A stretch of 64,000 nucleotides of DNA, taken from NCBI GenBank assembly GCA_013397115.1, contig VWZW01004081.1:1666465-1730464 (forward strand), in the 5' to 3' direction. A program made the translations under genes and the position numbers. The notes under the pieces were generated by a model that did no database searches, was not told the origin of the DNA, and worked only from the letters and a program-made list of their open reading frames with translations. Position 1 is the first letter of the stretch. Each line of letters opens with the position of its first letter. Below are positions 24,501 through 39,500 of the stretch, one piece after another. The DNA is from Edolisoma coerulescens. Taxonomy: Eukaryota; Chordata; Aves; Passeriformes; Campephagidae.

Positions 24501-27500
24501 TGAATGTGCAGGTAGTTTATGTGGACCCAGCTGTCACCTGCAGTGTGTGTGTCTTTACTGGTCATTGAAAGCTTTGCCAATCTTTAGTGTGCTTGTTTAA
24601 ATTGTTCTAAGTTATTCTGTCTTGTTTTTTCCTGGTATGGGACAACTCCTGGCTTAAGAGAAGCTGGTTTTTGATTTACCTTTTTCACAGTGTGAGGCAG
24701 AGATCCTAAAATAGTGAGAGACTTTGGGCAATAATAAAATGTAACAGTCCACCTCAGCAATCCTTATTCCAGTGTAGGTCCTATTGATTTGTTAAGCTGC
24801 AGTGGAGCCCTCAGTGGACACTGCCTGCAAGCAGTGGAAAACTTAAACTAAAGTAAGAACGAACTCTGCTCATTTCCCACACTCTACTGCATTTTTTAAC
24901 TGTATAAACTAGGTTATAGGCATGCAAAACCTTAGTTCTAAATAAGTTATGCAGAAAAAAGCTCTCTAGGTCAGCAAAGGTATTTCTAAAAGCTGAGGAG
25001 CATACTTCCACCAGGAAAAGATAGCATGCAGGTCATATACAAGTCTATACGGAAAGCAAAAATCCTGCTTGTGGGATCCTGACTTTGGTGTGATTGATTT
25101 CATTGGGAAGTAAAGGACAAAGAGCAAGTGCAAAGTAAGCAAATGCTTTAAATAATTAGTTCTTTAATGCATATTTAATTGCTTTTCCTGAAGATTTGAA
25201 TGCTGCTATGTAAAGAGATAACGGAGGGGATTTTTCCTTTCAAAGGAGGAAATGTTCTTTATGTAACAGCCATAAAGATGTGGACATATTCTCCTAATAT
25301 CTGAGATGGAAGGGCCAAGCACACAATAGACTTAAAGCATTTTCTGCTTAGAAGAGCAATCTCTAGTTAAAGGAACGATTTGGTTTGTTAAGGGGTGCAC
25401 TTGGGGTGTTCTCTCATGACATGCTGGATTGCTAGTGAAATACCCTGTTGACAAGCTAGTTGGTTTTATTTGAGTTAAACCTGGTAACTTGTTTAAACTT
25501 CATTTTGATAGTTAGATTTCTGTCTTACTGGGTCATTTTGAGGTTTCATTTGCATATTCCACCCAGTTAAAATTTTTGGTATTTAAACAGCTTTTCTAAT
25601 TCAGCTCAGATGGTGGAATATTTTCCTTCTTAAAAAGCATTCTAGTTCATATGAAAAAATTAAAAAAATTCTCCTTCCCTTAGTTTCTTTTTAAATCAAG
25701 TATGTACAGTAATCTTGGCTCCCTATTGAGCTGGTTTAATCATTTGTTTTTTCCATCTGCAGAGAGCCAGTTCCCAAAGTAACTTCAAAGAGCCTTGCCT
25801 GAGTAAAAGCTTCCAGCTCTGGAGCAACAAAGATTACAGAAATATGCTTATGCAACTGCTTGAAACCTCTGGCTATCTTGACATGGAGAATACAACTGAA
25901 TATTTCCCTCTATTATTCTGTTACTATAGACCTTAAATATTTGTAACTGAGAGTTTTGCTGCCACTTTGCTTTTGCCTCCTGTGGTGACTGCACAGTGTG
26001 ATGCGTTACACAAGTGCACAGACATGGCATTTGTAGGCTGAAGGGGATCACTGGTGTGCTGGGTCTTGAAGTGATCTCATAAGTAACTCCAACAAGAAAA
26101 CAACCATAAAATTCAGCCTTGACGTAAATTGTCTGTAGACAAGTCTGAAGACTTGCAGCAGCAAATGCAGACTATTTGTAATATTATAGGTTTGTGCAGG
26201 CTTTAATCAAATGATGAAGAGGCTTCAAGTGAAATGGCTCCTGGGAGAGTGGTAACCTCCCTTCTTCATTTTTAAAATTTTCTATGTTGACACATGTAAT
26301 CTCTCAGCTTGCTGAAAATAAAGTCAATCCCCTGCCCAATACAGATAGATAGCTATGGGATGCATATTTTATGTCTAATGGGTATGTCATGTTTTTGAGT
26401 GCAGTAACAAATTTAAAGTAGTTAAAATTTCCAGTGTTTGTGAGAATCTGCTTCATATTACGGACAATATAAAAAATTGACGTAATTTCAATGTCTCCCT
26501 CTCTAGTGACTGTACCTTATTCATGACATTCCAGTACAGTGGTTGTCATCATCATTTTGGAGAAAAGCTGATTTTTTTCTTTTTTTCATTTTTCCCTTTT
26601 TTTTCTGACAAAAATATCTGAAAATCAGTGTGTCTGGGATTTGTCCCAAATTAATTTCCTGTGGAGAGAAGAGTTATGAGTTTGGTCTCAGTACAATGAC
26701 TCTTTTGGATTATAATATCTGTCAGTAGAAATGCACGACTTTTGGTTTTAACTGAAGCTATTTCAAATCTTAATTTTTGGCTTAATCGAATCCTTACCAC
26801 AAGCAAATCTAATTCTGGCATACTATTTTAATTGCACAGACTTTCATTTCTGACTAAGGATTGGAAGGATTAACCCAGATTTTAGCAGTTCTCTCCATGA
26901 CTGGGTGGATAGGATTAAAATCTGTGCTGCTCACTGTGGCTGTTTATTCTAGTTTTTGATTAGTTATGTCTGTTGACCAGGAGGGGAAATTTTTTGAGGT
27001 TAAGATTACAGCTAAAAGAAGTATGGTGAATTCACTGGATTGCATTGTATTTTGATTAAAAATACAGCCCAAACAGGCTTTGCCTGTTTGCGAGACCACG
27101 ATTTATAGTTTAGTATATTCTAGATTATTTTGTAGTTTGAAGTGTTAATAAATGTATCATCTTTGAGGCTGTAGAAATATGTATTTTAGAAAAAAATAAT
27201 TGGATAAAACAGGAATGGTGTTAACCAAATTGTAATGTCTTGTTAAGGACTGGCTGAATGCAGCAAAAGTTTTTGGGCCAGAAGCTGGAAGGATGTTCCT
27301 GTGTTGAATTTCTATCAGTGCAGCTATTAGAAATAGACTCAATTTCACTATGCAGGAAATAGAGAAATTTCTGGAATACTGTCTGCAGTTAGTCTCCCAC
27401 CTTCTAAAAAGCCCTGATCCTGTAATGAGCTTAGAAATTCGTTACTTCAGTGACCAGGGAATGAAAGTCTCACCTCCAGGAGATGAGGCGAGTTGGTTTT

Positions 27501-30500
27501 GTTTAATCTAGTAAAAATGAGCCTGGGAGGAAGATATGGTGGCTGGATGCAGGATGAAGAAAAACTGATTAAAAAACATAAAATATGAGTCAGAGGACTG
27601 AAACTGAGGTGGGAAATTGAAAGTGGTGAATGGTATTTAGATGGAAAATGAAGAAGCTCAGGAATGGCAAGAAGCTGGCTGGTGTTATGATGGAAACTGG
27701 TCAATGAAGAAGGATGAGCATGTTCTTTCAGCATATTCTTTCTAATTCTGCATTCTTCCTTACGTTTACAAAAAGCATGAGGTAAGGAAAACCACGCAAC
27801 ACTATAATATTGCCTCCAAATATAGTCAGGCTTATACAAATGTTAGATTTGGTAGAGGTGAAGTGGGAGGAGTAGGATCCTGATGTACTCCTTATCAGAC
27901 AGTCAAGGACTGTGCTCAGCAGCCTTGGAAAGACAAACTGGCCTTGAGATTCTTGTTGGAATATGGTGAGCTATGTTCTAAAACTTTTTAAAGCCTCATC
28001 TCCTAGAAAAGAATATACTTTTAATTTCAGGGGAAATGTTATCTTTACCTTTTTATGTGAAGCAGGAGAACTTGACTTTTCTTTGGGTATTTCTGCCGTT
28101 TTGTATTTTGTTCTTTTGTGCCTCAGGCAGCAACAGAATTCTCAAGAGAGATGCGATGAAGATGTGCTCTCCACTTGGAAAAACGGTGCTGTTTGCTGCT
28201 TGTCATCCTGGTCTATTAGGGAAAAAAGAGAAGCCCTTAACAGCCCTGGAGCTACATGGTTGGAAGGTTACAGTATCCATAACAGAACCCTTGTGAGTTC
28301 TGTGCTCTAGTCTGAGCCTAAGCTGCAAGTGATGATGTCTGCAGGTCAGACATGCTGTGCAGTGCTTTATGTGACCTAAATTCGTGGGCAGTCTGAGTTG
28401 CAGTTGCAGCTGGACACCCAAAACATTGCAGGTTTTTAATGTCTGTGCTGGGCATCTGTTGCCATTCTGTGGTGGTATTTCTGTCTGTAAATAATCAGGT
28501 GTTCTAGACCAACCAACTGTTTTTGACACTGAAAAATATCTTGGTGAATATTCCAGCTCTCATTTAAAACTTTGTTTCATGGACTAAAATCTTTTTTAGT
28601 TCTTTCTTTTGCTCTTGAGAAAGGGTTCCTAGTGATTGCCATGACACGCAGGGGAATGTGCCATGGGCTAATACATATGCAGTGAACATAACAAGGTGGT
28701 GATAATGTGATTATTGTAAAGGAGTCTGGTCAAGGGTGTAGAAATTGCTAAATACCTGCAATGATATTTTTGTTTCACTACTGTCCTGAGGAAAGGATGA
28801 TTGCAGGTGTCTGCTCACAGAGCTTGCAGTCTTTAGCTATGAAGGGTTCCTCAGAGATAACACACTTTATCTGGCCTTGTTGAGCAATTGGAAATGAGTG
28901 TCACTATCACTGAGAATCTGATTTTATTATTGAATAATAGCTCTTAAAAAAGGCTACAGAAGGCAATGCTTTTCAGAATCTATAATTTTTGTGCAGATTC
29001 AAGCTGTGGAAGAATGGATTCTTAGTACCTGAGAGAAGCTCTCAGGTCATGATATACAGCCGAACATTAGGAAAGGAAGACTGTAAAAGTTTAGTTATGC
29101 TGCATTATTTTCTTGCCACTTTCTGTGGCTTTGTTTAAAGAACTGAAATGACATCCTTGCAGGAATGGTATATTCTTCCTAAAACACTTCAATGAAGTGG
29201 ACAAAATCTTTTTTCTAATGATTTGCTGTGGCTGGAGAGGAAGGTTAAAATGATGTGTTAATGAATGCTGCAGATGGTCTACAACAAATGGTTAGAACTG
29301 TTTGTATTTTTTTCCTCCAAAAAAGGTTGAACAGCAAATGGGATAAAATTCTGTTTCAAAGTGACCAAGCCTGTTTCTTCCCTGAAGCAATTCACACTTT
29401 TTCCAGACTTCATTAATACTGGAATTCTAATCTCTTTATCTCTTACAGCTGTTTCATTTTCAGGGACCTTCAGAGACCAATTATTTTGTTAAAAAATGCT
29501 TATTAATGAAAATATGTTACCATGTAGAAAGAAAAGGCCAATGCAGATGGAAAAATAAAAAAGTTCTTCAGAAAGCTTAAGGCCCTCCTAGCTGTGCTTT
29601 TGGGACAGAAGAAGAAAAAAATCAGAATAGCATCCTTCGTTTTAGTGTTTCGAGTGTTTGTGTGGTTTTTTTTCCTGCAGTGGGACTGAGGTAAAAAGGA
29701 TACATCTCTTTCCTTGTATTGATGTCATTAAACCAGGAGATACGAAGTGCTAGAAAAAGTGTAGTTTTGTGAATCCTTGCCAGGCACCAATTTCTTTTTG
29801 AAGTACATGCCTTAACCTCTGAGTTAGCAAAGGTGTTACCACTCAGTGTTTCTGTTTTCACTGGTTTACTGACGAGACCACGTGCAGAGTCATGAAACAA
29901 AGTTGTGTTGCTAGCACAGCCAAAACTCCTGGAACTACTTCCGTGCCCACCAACAAAGCCAAAGGATTTTTTTCTCCTCTTGTTTCTTTTATCAACTGAT
30001 GTTTCAGTTTTTGATTTTTAGAGGACCACCATCTCTGACCACTCTCAACTTTATGTTCTTCAAGTCAGTTGTGTTCTGATTGCCCTCATTCCTCCCCTGT
30101 GCTGCCACTGTCTCTCTGTTCTAGACCTACTTTGCTGGGAGAGCTTTGAAACAGTATTCTGAGTTTTTTTGCTGTATCTGATCTAGTCTGACTGGCACAG
30201 AGAAGCCCTCAGGGCCCCAGATGAGTTGCCTATGGTTTGCCTCTGCTTTAAAAGTGAGAGTTGGCCTCCTGCCTCAGTTTCGTTGGAAATGCATTGGAAT
30301 GGCAGCTGTGCTTTGTCTGCTATTTTGGACAGAAAACTTGCAGAACTTGCCCCATGTTTTTTCCAAAGTGAAGATCAACATGCTGCAAAGAGAGCAAAGC
30401 ATTAGGAAACATCTAGCAAATCAGCAAATGAGCATTGTGATCTCTTATATTCAATGATGTTTTTGAAAAAACCTCTGTGCATTCATAATTGCTAATTTTA

Positions 30501-33500
30501 GTCCAAGTTAAACATGATCTCAAAATCAGACCCTGATTTTCAAACTTGGCTGTTCTCAGAGTAAGCCTTTAAGTTTATAAGTAACTAAGTGTCTGAATGG
30601 ATATGCAGGAAAATTTGTAGTCCTTAAAGGACCTAAGTACAACACCAAGGCAGCTAAGTGTGTAAATAGCTCTTGCTCATGTACGAACAATTGATACGTG
30701 AGTTGCTTTCTTTGGTGTCATCTTCTATTGAAGTATTTATTTTCGGCTCTTGTCTTTAAGAGGTGACTAATGAGCCTGTAAGTGATAAAATTACTCAAAA
30801 AGTGGTGCTGGTGATATCAAGGCCTTTCTGTGACAGGGAGGAATTTGAAAGTTTGCAGGTGTGACTCTTAGAGAAGGGTTATGTGGGGCAGGCTCCTTTG
30901 CTCCTCGAGGTACCAGGAGGTCTGAAGTTCAGGCTGGGACTTTGTCCAGGGGATGGTAAATTTGCTTTCCCAAACTTCATCTGTGGTTTGGGAATTACAG
31001 CAGTTTTTACTTTATCATTACTTCAGATGTGCACAGTTGACCTCTGCTGCAGTGTTACCTTATTCCATGAACTCTCTGCTCAGACACAGCTTTTCTGTAT
31101 ACTGGTAATATTTTAGGGTTGAAATAGCAGACATTAGCAGGCACCCAGATTTGGAAGGAGAAGCTAGCCAAAGAGTTATGACAAAATGGAGCAGAGGATG
31201 CTATTACTCATGCTGTCAGAAAAATAGTTTCTGTAAATTATATGATTTTAGTCTTTTCAGGGGATGGGGGGAAAAAAAATCAGTGACCCAACGTATTCCC
31301 ACTCTGGCAGTGACTAGCTTTTCCCATTTTCTCCTAGTCCAGCCACTAGTTATTGACTCTACCAGGTATTTGAAAATCTGTATTTTCCTCTGGCATTTTG
31401 CCATGTTGATTAAAATCCCACTGATCTCGTTCTCTTTGGGAAATGCCTTGATGAAGTTTTTAAGTGATGAACTGTGAACTGTCTTCCGCTGCAAAAAGTC
31501 TATCAGGTAAATAAGTTGGAAGTCCCAAATGAGAACAAATGCCCTAATAGGATACTGGGCTTGAATATTAATTTTGTTACCAAGTATTCCCAGTAGACTT
31601 GTAATCCACTGGCTATTCAAGTAACCTGATTTTGCAGGTTTAAATGATCAATATGGTAACAAGTACCTATGAAATGTGTGGTAATGAAATACTCTCCTTC
31701 TCTAACTTTGATTGGCTTTTCATTGTGGACAACATACCTTTGATTACTGGACAAGACAAAACAATAAACCAGACTAGTGTTTATTTCTCCTTAGCTTAAT
31801 TTATCATGTACACACTTGCTTGTGCATTGAGAAGAAATCTAGAAAACTTATTTTCTGTGCAGGGACACACTTTACTAGGGTAGATCAGTTGAGCTGAGTT
31901 ATATGCTGAAACATACTGAAGTGATATCAATATTGGTGTAAGCCGTTCAGGAAGTGTTTGCATGCTCCTCTGTGAAAGAACTCCAGATGTTGCATTAATC
32001 CACTGCAAGTTAAATTGTAGCTATGCATGTCATTCAGTAAAGCAGAAAGTACCTGGAATCTTGAATGATGCTTTTCTTTTCAAAGTATTTATTCCTTTTA
32101 TATTTGTGAGAGTATTTATCTCTGTGCCACTGGCCTATGAAAGACTAGAAATAAATCCCGTTCCTGATCTCCAGTTTTTATCCTTGCATAATACCAGTTT
32201 ACCAAATTGTTTAGGGGAAGTTATGGCATCTTGTGTCACACAAAGTAACATTAATCAGAACATTTTGCATGCTGGTACATAAGACTCCAACATAGTGCAA
32301 CGACAATCGCATGACTGGATCTCTTTCTGTTCTTTAGTTTGAGAAGGGTGAGCAGAGCACAGGACAACCACTGGGCAAAACCCAGTATGAGGAAAGATCA
32401 ACGTGCTTTGAAATCTGAAACAAAGCAGACAGCCTTGAAAGGAGGCTTAACAAACTGAAGTTGCCTGATGCAGCAGTGGATGTGTGTGAAATTAAAAAGC
32501 AAACAGAGTTGTTTGTGTGCTGGCCGTGCCTTTCAAGGAGAAAAATTTCTGTTCCATCTGGGAATAATAACAGACTGTGTCTATAGAAGAAAGACAAAAC
32601 AGAGAATTTTTACCATGCCAGCATGCAAAGTAAGTCCTGCAAGTAGTGTGGTATTGAATGAGTTGGTTTTAGCCCAGAAATATATATCTTATTGCCTCTT
32701 TTTATAGGATGTATTATATTTTCCCCTTAAACTTGCTATTTGTTATTAATGATAAATAACATTAGTTTACCCTGTAACATCAAAGTTAAAATGGCAGCAT
32801 CGGTGAGACTATGGGAAAATATTTGGTTATGGGGGAAAAAATAGATATGTGGGGTATTGTTGTAGAGGGGGCAAAAGCATTGACATTAATCATATGCATA
32901 AATGCATTTTCTGATTACCACATTAATGGTGTTATAACTGCTTAAAGAAAAGTGTTTTATATAGTTCATGCTCTGAAGTCCATTATTTAATGTAGCTGCA
33001 TGGTGTATGCAAATGCTCTGCAACCTAAGCAGCACTTCCCACTTTAAGGATATTTTCTTCTGGTTCATGCTAAAAGGTGAAAACAGTGTCTACATAAAAG
33101 AACAATCAACAGCTGCTTACCAAAGAAGTTTTTAAACAGGGATCTCAATTGATACCACTCCTGTTTGTGTGCTTGTGGCAGGAAATTTAGGTCTTTACAA
33201 AAGATTGTTCTTGTCTGGAATACCCTTGAAGTGGTAGCTACAGTTAACTGTCCCTCTCTTGGCATATAGAATAATTTCTTTCTTAAAAGAAAGCAGAACA
33301 GTGCTTTGTTTAAAGATAACTGATAGCTTGCCTCTTCCAAATTGTGAATAATGTCAGGATCCCCATCTTGGCATGCACTACCGAGCTATTTTCAGGAAAG
33401 TGCAAATAAAAGCTCTAATTCCTCCTGGCACATCAGGGGTGTAATGGAAGTGTCTGGCAGCATTTCAGTAAAACAATTAGGTTTAGTGGAAAGGATTCCC

Positions 33501-36500
33501 TCTAGGCATGACTGTCAGTCAAAGTATAAATAGAGGGTGAGAACCTACTACCCAGCCGTGGTACCTCCTGGACAGCAAATTTCAAGCCCTTGCCAGCCAG
33601 CACAGGTGCCGTGTAATGCTTGTCCCAAGATGTTTGGATTTACAGCTTGCACACTGACAGGCAAGGTGCTTGAAAATTAGACATGTTACAGTCTCTGAGA
33701 TGAGGCAGAACTTCAGATATTTCAGTGTTTGCCGTTTGTAACAGGGTATGTGGCAAGGGAAGCCAGCTGAGATGTGGCTAAATTCTGGGAAGAATTCTAG
33801 AATGGAATTATTTATTAAAAATAAGTTCTAGAAAGGTATCAGAAATTCCATTTGGCTCTGTTTGCACAGGAGCACAGTGACAGGATGATTCATTTGCTTT
33901 GTGTAAGTGGAATTAGCAGAAGCACTCGACAATTGTCACTTGCACCTCCACAGCTCACAATAGGGAATGTAACCAATGACATGGAAACAGGTACTTGAAT
34001 GCTTCCTTGAACAGATGTGGCCAGGGACATTACAGCACCTGGACAGTGGAAATTTTGTTTCAGAGGTTTCATAATAAAGTGTTCTTCTGCAAGCAGAGTG
34101 AAATTTGCTTTCTCCAACTTTTATTTCTGGCAATTCAAGTTGGTGACATGTCAAAAGCACTCGTTACAGTGACATTAATGGTGACAGTTCCTTCAGAGTG
34201 ATTGCCTTCTTTTATCAGAGAACACAGGCAGGGCTGGTCTACATGGACCTTGCCTTGAGGGCACAAGCTGCTGCTTTATACTGTGGATGGGTATCTGGAA
34301 CTTTCGTTGCTTAATTATTTAAAATATGTAACAAAAAAAGGTGAGGATTATTATATTCCTAATTGAACTTGTAAAATATAATATGAGAGTCCATCTTTTC
34401 TTATTTTGTATGTGGGAGTTGGCTTTTTAGATAGGATATATTTAATAGGGCATGAAAATGTTGGATTATTATTTTCTTTTTTGTGTTTTAGTGACTTTCT
34501 TTAAAATACTTCTGCATTTCTTGTTGCAGCATTAGAAATGTTTTCATTTTCCCTGCAAAATGAAGAGCCTGAGGGCTCTATACTGCACCAGATTCCTCTG
34601 CCAAGGCGCATCAAAGTGGGGAAAATTCCAATATTATTTTCTTGTGGTTAGAGTCCACCTTTATCTCAGACTCCAGTGCTCTGTTTTGCTGTCAGTTCTG
34701 GTAGTGCCCTACCTCCCAGTTACACCATAAGGCTGCACTTGAAGAGGTAGTTTGGGCAAGGGGTCTCCTCCAATTGACTCCCAACACCATTTTACCCTCC
34801 TGCTCCCTCCTCCCAGGAGTTCCAGTGACAGCTCTCGCTGGTGGACATCTCCTGCAGCAACATCTCCAAAATTCAAGCTGATCTTCATGGCTATGAAAAT
34901 AATTGGTTAAAGCTGCAAGGTCCCAAATCCAAAATAGAACATGCTGTTTCATTCCAGGCAGTTACCCATGGATTGTAGAATATTTAGCTGATGGCTTGAA
35001 GACAGATTTTGTGAAAAAGCTCCTGCATCCTTTAGCTCTCTGCTGGAGATTACTGGGCGAGATTGTTTTAAGCGTGTTGTATTCAAGCGTTTTACATAAC
35101 GGGGAGTAGAGGGAAGGCACGCAAGCATCAGGAAAGTAAAACTTTTGGTTGTAGCTTTTCCTGGTTCCTATTTCTAAAGAATTTCAAATTTTCTTTCTTT
35201 TTTTATTTCAGGAGCCCATTTTGGACCGATGTGTCTGTGGTATATGGGACAATTTCTCTGGGCTGTTTATTTTTTTTTGCTGTGTGTTAAGATATGTAAA
35301 TGAATCTTCCTTTTTCCATATGCAGTTACCCTGAAGATTAGCCAGACTTAGTGAGACTGTATTGTGTGCTATCCAGCCCACTTTCTCCACTATTATCTGT
35401 TTCCAAACTTAGGTTAAATGCTGGTATAAAGCAATGTAGAGTCAAGGCTGATTGAACAGAAGGCAGGTTTTATAAAGTATGCGAGTTCCTTTTCAGACGT
35501 TCAAGGTTTTCGACAGTGTATCAAGATGCACTAAAGTTTGCCTTCAAGTGGAGAGAGTGGATTTCTGCAAAAAAGAGCTCATGCTTTAGTTTAGATGAAG
35601 TAATTTTCGTTTAAAAAGCATCTTTCTTTTGTCATGTTTAACATATATCCTCTATACTTAAAAAATTAAAATAGAAATTGAGGGTGTGGAAGAAGAACAT
35701 TAAGGCTAACTAAAAATTATGGATCAATTTTAGGTTCATTTTTAAAGAGGGGTTTTAAAATTGAAAATGGATGTTACTTTACACTTAATGTCATAATTTA
35801 ATGCCTTACCTAATTTAAAATATTTTTGTATGAATAAATCCCATTTATTTGATGTTTTTAATAACTTTGGTGTTCTTCATGCTATAATTAATGTTCATGC
35901 ATAACTGCACCACTGAAGAGACAACAAGTGAAACTGGAGGCTACGGTAGTCATTTGAGAGATGACTTAAGCTGTGGGATAAACATAATAGTTGGGTATAT
36001 TTGCTAGAATGATCTGTAGTGCTTGGAATTTGCAATTTAGAAATGAGACCTGCACTTCCTAATGATCCCTCTGAGATGAGAAATTTTGATTATCTGATCT
36101 TCTGAATATTCAGAAAGATGTGTAATGTCAATTTAAGTCTGCTTGAAGTATTTAAGGATGACTGATGGTAGGTGTGATGCTAACCATAAAACTTTTCACA
36201 AAAATTGAAATCTGGGACTTGGCTTCAATATTTTGCAGAAGATTAATTTTTTTGTGCGGAAGAGTTCCCTTTGCAAGGAAATGTTTTGCATCCTTTTCTG
36301 TGCTGAAGGTGAACAAAATGAATCCCCTGGTTTGTTACACTGAGCACCCAGTTTAGAGCTAATTCTTTTGCAGACTGCTCTAGGTGTGGGAATGTGTCAG
36401 AGGAGTGCTGTGCCTGTGGCTCCTGCTTCTAAAGACAATGACTTAGTAGCCATCGTTTCTCTGCTGCAGCATCATTTGCTGGCTTTGTGAGGCTTCCAGC

Positions 36501-39500
36501 TGCAGACTTCAGGGACTGTCAGAACTGCTTGTCTCATAGAAAAACTAAAGTACTCTCCTGCAGGAGCATCTGAATCAGTCTGACTCTATGAAGTTGTTCC
36601 TACTATAGCTGTAGCTGCTCTGGACACTTCAGAGCCATGGGATGTTGGTTCTGTGCAGTTGATCAGTATGTGGGTCTCATCCACGAGCTTAAATGAGACC
36701 AGAATGGAAGTCTCCAGGTGTGGGACCTGTACTGGTACTGGGCACAGGCACCAGCTTTCCGTGTTGAGTGACTGGTTCCACCACTGGAGTCCCAACAGCA
36801 GCAGCCCAGGGATGTGTGTTGGGGCAGGAACTCAGTCTCTGTCACAGTGCAGTTACAAGGGAAACGCTTGCTGATCTGTTTATACCAACTCTTGAGGGAC
36901 TCCTGGTTGTTTCTAAAACTCTGTGATTCATAACTTGATCAGATCCATATCTCCAGGAATTCTCTTGTGTGGGAGTGTGCAGAATAACCTTGGGAGGAAT
37001 AGCAAAGGTTTTTCATTTTGGTCTGTTTAGAGGAATGCAATAAGAAAAAAAGGACTTGTAATTGTGATGACAATTATGACTGCTGGTTTTCTTCACAATT
37101 TAGCACCAGTAAAGTGCATATCTTATATAGGGCAAGCTATGAGTTGTGAAATGACAATGCAGCTTTGGTTATTCTAGGTCAGCACTGATGCGCATTGGAT
37201 TTCAGGATCTATGAATGTCAGTCTGCCAAATCATTTATATTTGGGATTTTTTTTAGTTTTTCTAGTTGAGTAAACTTAGAGTTTGTGGAGGTGCTATAGA
37301 CTTCAAATGCCCAGGAGACAGAATTTCAGCAGTTGCAATCTTGTGCCTCACTAAAGAAGTAAATCTTCCTTGGCAGAGTGTCGTGACTGTATCTCAAATG
37401 CTTCTGCTCACAATTTGTTGCTGATGAATGTTCTTTTGTCCTAAGATCACGAACGCTGTTCTTGTAGACTATTGCAACTTGCTGCTTGGTGCAGGGTACA
37501 TCCCACTGACAGAGTTAGATTGTTCCTGAATGATGTCTGAGTGCAGGGGTTTTGTTCAGAAGAGGTTAACTCACTGAGTAGGCATCCTTAAATGCTCAGT
37601 TACTGGGATGCTTGCCAGATGAGGTCATGGATCTAAACAAAAAAAACCCAAAACCAAACCCAAGAGGTCAAATGTCTCCATCTCAGTGTAAATAACAAGT
37701 ACCATGAATCCAAGCTGGGTTTCCTATCCATAATCCTACCAAACCTGGGACATACCTGGTTCTCCAGTATTATATCCATACTGCACATGCTTGGTTGCAC
37801 AATCCCTTCTTAAAAACTTCCTGGCAACCTTGCAGGGGGCATGACGTTTTACTTTGTGGAGGTGGGAGACAAGACAACTTGAAGAGCTGTGGGGGTTTTG
37901 GATTGGGTTTATTGTGCAAGCTGTTTTGGTGTGTGTGACAGCCTGCCTGGGGTCAGCCCTACTGCCTCAGTTCTCCTCTGCAGAGGTAGAAGCCAGCTCA
38001 GGGAATGCACCGTGTGAGCTGCAGTGAACCTGCCTGGACACTGGCACTGGGAGAGGGAGGAGAAAGCCCCATTGCCAAGTTTTTGGGAAGGTTTTGGGAG
38101 ACTGGGCAATGAAGAAATGAAGGAAGTGTCTGCTTATGGTTGGGACTGAGACTTCTTTGGGGTGGGGGAGAGACAGGAGATGATTAGTGTTGATGTCTAT
38201 CACAGGATTGTTGTCTGAGGCAGGTCACATAGTGGAGTTATATTTACCTATATGATGAAGGGAATGAGATGAGGAAGGAGAAGAAGGATGAAATTGTTTG
38301 GCATTTAAAAAAAATAATTCCTGGACTTCTGAGCAAATGCTTTTCTTCAGTCAGATCCATTGCAGTTCGTGCCTAGAGTAGTTCTTTTTCCCCAGCTCAT
38401 CTGCAGTTCTTCTCCTCAGTGCACCTTTTCCCATGAGAGGAGGGAGAGCAGCTTGCTGCTGCGGGAGGAGAGCATCTGTGAATAACTTCTAGTCATGTTC
38501 CATTCTGAAAAATCAATACAGCTGGGAGATTTCAATCTGAGGCAGTATGCTTGTTTTCATCTACAGCTCACATGAAACCTAAAATTTATGTGCATATTTC
38601 TCACAGAAGCTCCCATCTGTTACCTTAGAGCATGTTTTTATATGTATAAATAAGCTTAATTTGCAGTTGAGAGAACATAAAAAATTACCTATACGCTCTG
38701 TAGGTATATCAGTGGTTGCCTTCTGCAGTAATGTGGTAAAATGAAGACTGTCCAAGAATTAGTACTAATGATACAGTAACTGTTGTGATGAAGGATCAAG
38801 TTAGGTTGAGATGATTTTATTTTACAGTTTAAATTAAGAAAGGTATTTTTAAGAACATCTTAGTAACTCTTGCTTTTGCTGAGAATTTGGAACTAGTGCA
38901 AACTTATCTTCCTTGTCTAGGACCCAGGTTCTTAAATTTTCTACCCCACAAATACCTATTCCGTTACTACAGTTGTGCTTTTCGTGTGTAATTTACATTG
39001 CAGGTGAAGAGGGTCCAAAGCTTTAAAGGACTGTCTATGCAAGTTCTCATGAGATCTTCAAATTTTACAGATTCCAGACCAGTATCACATGTCATGCAGG
39101 AGAAATCACCTCCCTTCAGTTACCCTTCTCTCACAAAGCTTTCCTGCAGTTTCCTAAAAGATTCTCACAGTCTTCTTGTGTTAAATATTGGAGACTTTTG
39201 ACCAATACCCAGAGGCCTGTAATATTCAACTGGAGTGCAGAAAAGTGAATTGGGAACTAATTCTATTTGTGTTTCAGGAATGGGCGTCAGCTCCAGTCTG
39301 GGTGCAGAGATGGGTGGACTTGTAGAACACTCTCAGTGCCAGTCTGCTTTGTATAATCCTCTTGGCTAGGAAGTTGGAGCCTTCCTGGAGAGAAAGTCTT
39401 GAGTGGTAGATTGAAAGCCTTGTCTAGAATCAGGTAGGAACTGAATCCTGGTAGGACAGAGAAAGCATGTCTAATTCTAGGAATTTCACCTGAGTTGCAG